Origin: a virus
IMG/VR virus record: IMGVR_UViG_3300027977_000105
Span: 1 to 34,925 of that record
Reading direction: 5' to 3' (one strand)
Length of the DNA stretch: 34,925 nt
The position numbers and the translations under genes were made by a program. How positions within the stretch are numbered: the stretch's first letter is position 1; the number at the start of each line of letters is the position of its first letter. Under the pieces are notes generated by a model. That model did not search any database. It had not been told where the DNA came from and saw only the letters and a list, made by a program, of their open reading frames with translations. Shown in pieces: positions 31,613-34,925 of this stretch.

Positions 31613-34600
31613 TGTCATTCTTTCAGATATTTACTTTTGTTATCTCCTTAGTAATGCAAATGCAAGCTGCTAAAGCGGCTAAGGCTAGACAAAAGAAAGC
31701 TGAACGTGAAGCTAAAGAACGAGCTGATGCTGCTAAAGGCTTTCAACTAGGTGTTGAGGGTGAGGCTTCAGTTTTACCAGTAGCTTACGGTAGAAACTTA
31801 CTAGGCGGTATTCGAGTATTTCATAATACTAAAAATACTTTTGTTGTTGCTGCACCAGCAGTAGGTGGTCAACTTTTTCAAAAAGCACTGAACGCATCAC
31901 GTAATGGTATTAAACATGAATTTTTAACAGTTCAAACAGCATTATGCTATGGACCGATTAACGCATGTATTAATATTGTTGTTGATGGTCGTTTGTATGA
32001 TGACGATAAATTTAAAGCTGTAATTGGCGCAAAAGAATTCTTAGATGAAGGTCGCTTAATGGGTGGTCATAGGTTTCATGTGTACCCTAAAGGTAATGTA
32101 GCTGATACTTTGTTAACCGCTAATTATCAATTAAATCGACCATTTACTAACACAGCTTATGTTACAGCGGTGTATGCTTTAAATCGTGATGATTATCAAT
32201 ACAATGGAGTACCTGATGTTAAGTTCATTGTTGAAGGTCTTTTAGTTAAAGATATATTATTTTCGCAAGGACAATATATATTATCTACCACTAAGTCTTA
32301 TTCAAATAACCCAGCTTTATGTTTACTTGACTATTTGATGAGTCCTATTTATGGTCGCGGATTGACTATAGACGAAGTAGATATTGAAAGCTTTTATTAT
32401 GCTAAAGGCATTTGTGATAGAGTTGTACTTAGTAACTTAGCTACAGAAGGTATATACTGGAAAGCAAAAGGTATTAGCCGTGATGTTAAATTGTATGAGT
32501 GTAACGTAACATTATCCCCTACAACGACTGTTAGAGATAATATTGAAATTATTCTTGAAACAATGGGTCAAGCTGAATTAATTTGGACAGCTGGTAAGTA
32601 TAAGTTAATATTAGAATACCCAGAGCTATTTGAAGATAAAGCAGTATTTAAAAAAGGTGATGTAATTCAATATGATTTTGACCTGTATCGTGCTAAAATA
32701 GATGTTAACAAGCCTGCTAACAATTTTTTAGCCTTTATGACCAACGCCACCTACTGGACTCGTGATGTCATTTCAGGATATATCACTGATGATGATATTA
32801 TAAGAGGTGCTGAAAATACTGTAACATGGCCTAATGCTTCAGAAAGATATAACTTTGTAACTGTAAGATTCTTAAATGAATCAAAAGATTTTGTAGAAGA
32901 TTCCGTAAGTTGGCCACCTAAAACAGGTAGTATACCAGGTCCTGCTTTATATAGAGGGGTCTGGAGTCCGACGGCAGTATATGGTAAAAGTGATATTGTA
33001 GATTATCGTGTAAATGACTTATCACCTTACGTCAAGTATCAGTTTAACGATGCAGCTATTTATTCAGGAGAGTACCGTTCAGATGTACTTTATGTAGTTA
33101 ACGAACGTGTTACATATCTTAACGAGCAATACAGATTAACAGGCGAAGCGCCAATAGGCACGTTACCTACAAACACTACTTACTGGACTAAACTACTTAA
33201 CTTAAATACGCTAGTTCCTTCAGCAGGATCAGGCTGGATTATTTATGATGTCTTTGATGTTTATAATACATTTAGATCTGAAGATAATGGATTGCCTCTT
33301 GAAGCAGATTTCTTTGAAGCAGGTATTACGGATTATTATCACGCATTAGCTAAGGCTGAACAACGCGTAAGGTTCTCAAGAACTTCTACTAGTTTTAAAT
33401 TAGTATTAAGTTTAGAATACAGCAAACTAGAGCCTGGTGATCTTATTCGAGTACGTAGTGAAGTTTTACGTATTTATGATGAAATCATGCGTTTAGAGAA
33501 TGTTAAGATATTAGATAACGGTAACGCTGAAATTGACGCTACTAAATTTGATGCGAGACAGCTAGCATGGAATGCTGACGATACTGAGATTGTGGAACCT
33601 AGAATTACATTTGATACTAAAATACCTCAATGTACTAATTTAGTATTTACTAAAACAAACTTAACTAGCACATTATCGTCTGGTAGATTAAGTTGGACTG
33701 CGCCTAATGATATTCGTGTAGTTAAGTTTCAAGTTTTTTACACTACGTCAGCATTAAGTAGTATCACAGATACAACTGTATGGAATTTGATTGGTGAAAC
33801 GAGAAATAATTTTCTTGAAATACCTTCGTTAAATACAGCTGATTATGTATTGACCGTAGTTTCAGTAGCAGCTAATGGCTCAACATCACCTAGACGTGAG
33901 TTGCTTTCTGAGTGGCCATTAATAGGTGTAGGGCTAAGCGCCATATCAGTTGATAATACACTACTACTTAACGTAACTGTGTATACGAGATCGTCAACAA
34001 TACCTGCAACACCTATAGGTGGTATATTTGATTTTAGTGTAATGGCGTTAACTACATTACCAAGAGACCCCAATAATAGTGGTGGCGGAAGCTTAGCATC
34101 AGTTTTTATGATTGACGCAGTTGATGCTTTGGTTATTGAGAACTCAGATTTGTTGCTGTTAAATGAAGGTTCAGGCACAGTAAGTAATGTCATTAATTAC
34201 AGCAATCTTAAGACAAATGCTTTAGATGAGTTGTTAATTAGAACAGGTGACGCATTAAAAGTAAACTTGATTGAAACTATAACTCAAGAAGCTAACACTA
34301 ACGTTAATAATACTGTATCAACAACGCCAATAACAACTACAGTAATTACTTTTAATAATTTAAAAGTAAACGCTTTAGATGAGTTGCTAATTCGTGTTGG
34401 TGATAAATTAAAAATAAACCCATTAGAGAATGTTACTACAGTAGTTACGAATGCGCCAGCACAAGCAGGTATAGTGTGGTACGCTACACCTCCAATTGGA
34501 AGTGGCACGTTGTATGCTTCTACAGCTGTAGCTGAAAGTAATTCTAAGGCAATTCCAGATACAACACTGAATTGGACTCAACCTTACGCTATTAGCGATT

Positions 34601-34925
34601 CACTAGTGACTGTTACAGCTTCAAGAACAACACTAGGTGTAGGCACTGATGCTAATGGTAATCTAAATGTTTTCTCAGAAGCATTTGGTAATATTATAGT
34701 TAAGGTAGATGATACTGATTTTAGTAACACTGCTGATGTAACTTACAGTACTAAAGATATTGTTAAATGTTCAGTAGCACCAATGACTAATACGCTTAAC
34801 AGTGATCGTAGTCGCTACTCTGTGGTAGGTTTAGTAGGCTCGCAAGGTAGATTTACAGTAGTTGCAGTATTTAGAGGCAGAACTTATGAATTTATTATTA
34901 ACGTTCAAGCTGTTCAAGATGCATA
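31612..34925 (+). CDS. J-like tail tip / host specificity protein (3' end outside window)
   Basis: An open frame of at least 1104 residues that runs off the window. It begins with a hydrophobic segment (F-F-Q-I-F-T-F-V-I-S-L-V-M), then a highly charged helix of K, E, A and R. The hub region follows: P-V-A-Y-G-R-N-L-L-G-G-I-R-V, then L-L-D-Y-L-M-S-P-I-Y-G-R-G-L typical of J-like tip proteins. Near residues 443-530 are two W/Y-rich repeats (W-S-P-T-A-V-Y and Y-R-S-D-V-L-Y-V-V-N-E-R-V) like the small carbohydrate-binding folds of chitinases. A fibronectin-III-like domain starts near 673. Around 865 and 915 a motif L-K-x-N-A-L-D-E-L-L-I-R occurs twice. It would form the tail tip and bind the receptor. 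The start overlaps the upstream stop. Confidence 0.85.
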   Translation, partial: MSFFQIFTFVISLVMQMQAAKAAKARQKKAEREAKERADAAKGFQLGVEGEASVLPVAYGRNLLGGIRVFHNTKNTFVVAAPAVGGQLFQKALNASRNGIKHEFLTVQTALCYGPINACINIVVDGRLYDDDKFKAVIGAKEFLDEGRLMGGHRFHVYPKGNVADTLLTANYQLNRPFTNTAYVTAVYALNRDDYQYNGVPDVKFIVEGLLVKDILFSQGQYILSTTKSYSNNPALCLLDYLMSPIYGRGLTIDEVDIESFYYAKGICDRVVLSNLATEGIYWKAKGISRDVKLYECNVTLSPTTTVRDNIEIILETMGQAELIWTAGKYKLILEYPELFEDKAVFKKGDVIQYDFDLYRAKIDVNKPANNFLAFMTNATYWTRDVISGYITDDDIIRGAENTVTWPNASERYNFVTVRFLNESKDFVEDSVSWPPKTGSIPGPALYRGVWSPTAVYGKSDIVDYRVNDLSPYVKYQFNDAAIYSGEYRSDVLYVVNERVTYLNEQYRLTGEAPIGTLPTNTTYWTKLLNLNTLVPSAGSGWIIYDVFDVYNTFRSEDNGLPLEADFFEAGITDYYHALAKAEQRVRFSRTSTSFKLVLSLEYSKLEPGDLIRVRSEVLRIYDEIMRLENVKILDNGNAEIDATKFDARQLAWNADDTEIVEPRITFDTKIPQCTNLVFTKTNLTSTLSSGRLSWTAPNDIRVVKFQVFYTTSALSSITDTTVWNLIGETRNNFLEIPSLNTADYVLTVVSVAANGSTSPRRELLSEWPLIGVGLSAISVDNTLLLNVTVYTRSSTIPATPIGGIFDFSVMALTTLPRDPNNSGGGSLASVFMIDAVDALVIENSDLLLLNEGSGTVSNVINYSNLKTNALDELLIRTGDALKVNLIETITQEANTNVNNTVSTTPITTTVITFNNLKVNALDELLIRVGDKLKINPLENVTTVVTNAPAQAGIVWYATPPIGSGTLYASTAVAESNSKAIPDTTLNWTQPYAISDSLVTVTASRTTLGVGTDANGNLNVFSEAFGNIIVKVDDTDFSNTADVTYSTKDIVKCSVAPMTNTLNSDRSRYSVVGLVGSQGRFTVVAVFRGRTYEFIINVQAVQDA
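34204..34428 (+). repeat. Duplicated 25-residue motif in the tip protein
   Basis: N-L-K-T-N-A-L-D-E-L-L-I-R-T-G-D-A-L-K-V starts at 34204 and a near-identical N-L-K-V-N-A-L-D-E-L-L-I-R-V-G-D-K-L-K-I starts at 34357. They are separated by a Thr/Asn-rich linker. This looks like a repeated structural element in the tip shaft. Confidence 0.65.

Overview
The window is part of a tailed bacteriophage genome: almost the whole virion-structure cluster, all on the plus strand, with short gaps and AGGAG-type ribosome sites. Base composition is strongly AT-rich by eye. Gene order and content (DUF4055-like portal, scaffold, capsid, tail tube, a G/GT chaperone pair with a -1 slippery site, an enormous tape measure, J-like tip) indicate a long-tailed siphovirus. 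No integrase, repressor, lysis, replication or tRNA genes are visible. The host cannot be named from this sequence; an AT-rich, probably Gram-negative bacterium is only a guess.

Layout. 1-1054: C-terminal part of the large terminase, cut by the window edge. 1072-3992: a small protein, the portal, a 26-residue membrane peptide overlapping the portal end, a coiled-coil/Pro-rich protein and a 67-residue protein sharing a C-terminal motif with the first small gene. 4012-8924: three virion-surface-like genes inside the head cluster: a beta-helix tailspike-like protein, a fibre-like protein with an internal 45-residue duplication, and a Big2-like domain joined to a trypsin-like serine protease. 8942-13597: a 1551-residue protein whose N-terminus is a MuF/SPP1 gp7-type minor head protein and whose C-terminal two thirds is a T7-like single-subunit RNA polymerase with all catalytic motifs intact. 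13638-16982: scaffold, major capsid protein, connector and neck proteins, tail terminator. 16982-18803: tail tube, a small unknown gene, tail assembly chaperones linked by an A AAA AAG frameshift site, another small unknown gene. 18987-30154: a gp10-like tail-completion protein and a 3617-residue tape measure protein, bracketed by two related 115-bp non-coding elements. 30399-34925: two minor tail proteins and the start of a J-like tip protein that runs off the end.

How it fits together. The terminase loads DNA through the portal into a shell built by scaffold and capsid protein. The MuF-RNA polymerase fusion sits exactly where a MuF-type protein normally sits, between portal and scaffold. 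The simplest reading is that the MuF part anchors an RNA polymerase inside the head near the portal, so that it could enter the cell with the DNA and start early transcription. This would parallel the phage N4 virion polymerase, but with a different packaging device. This fusion is the most remarkable feature of the window; I know of no described example, though I could not search. The tail module predicts an unusually long tail, partly explained by tandem duplication of a roughly 196-residue unit in the tape measure.
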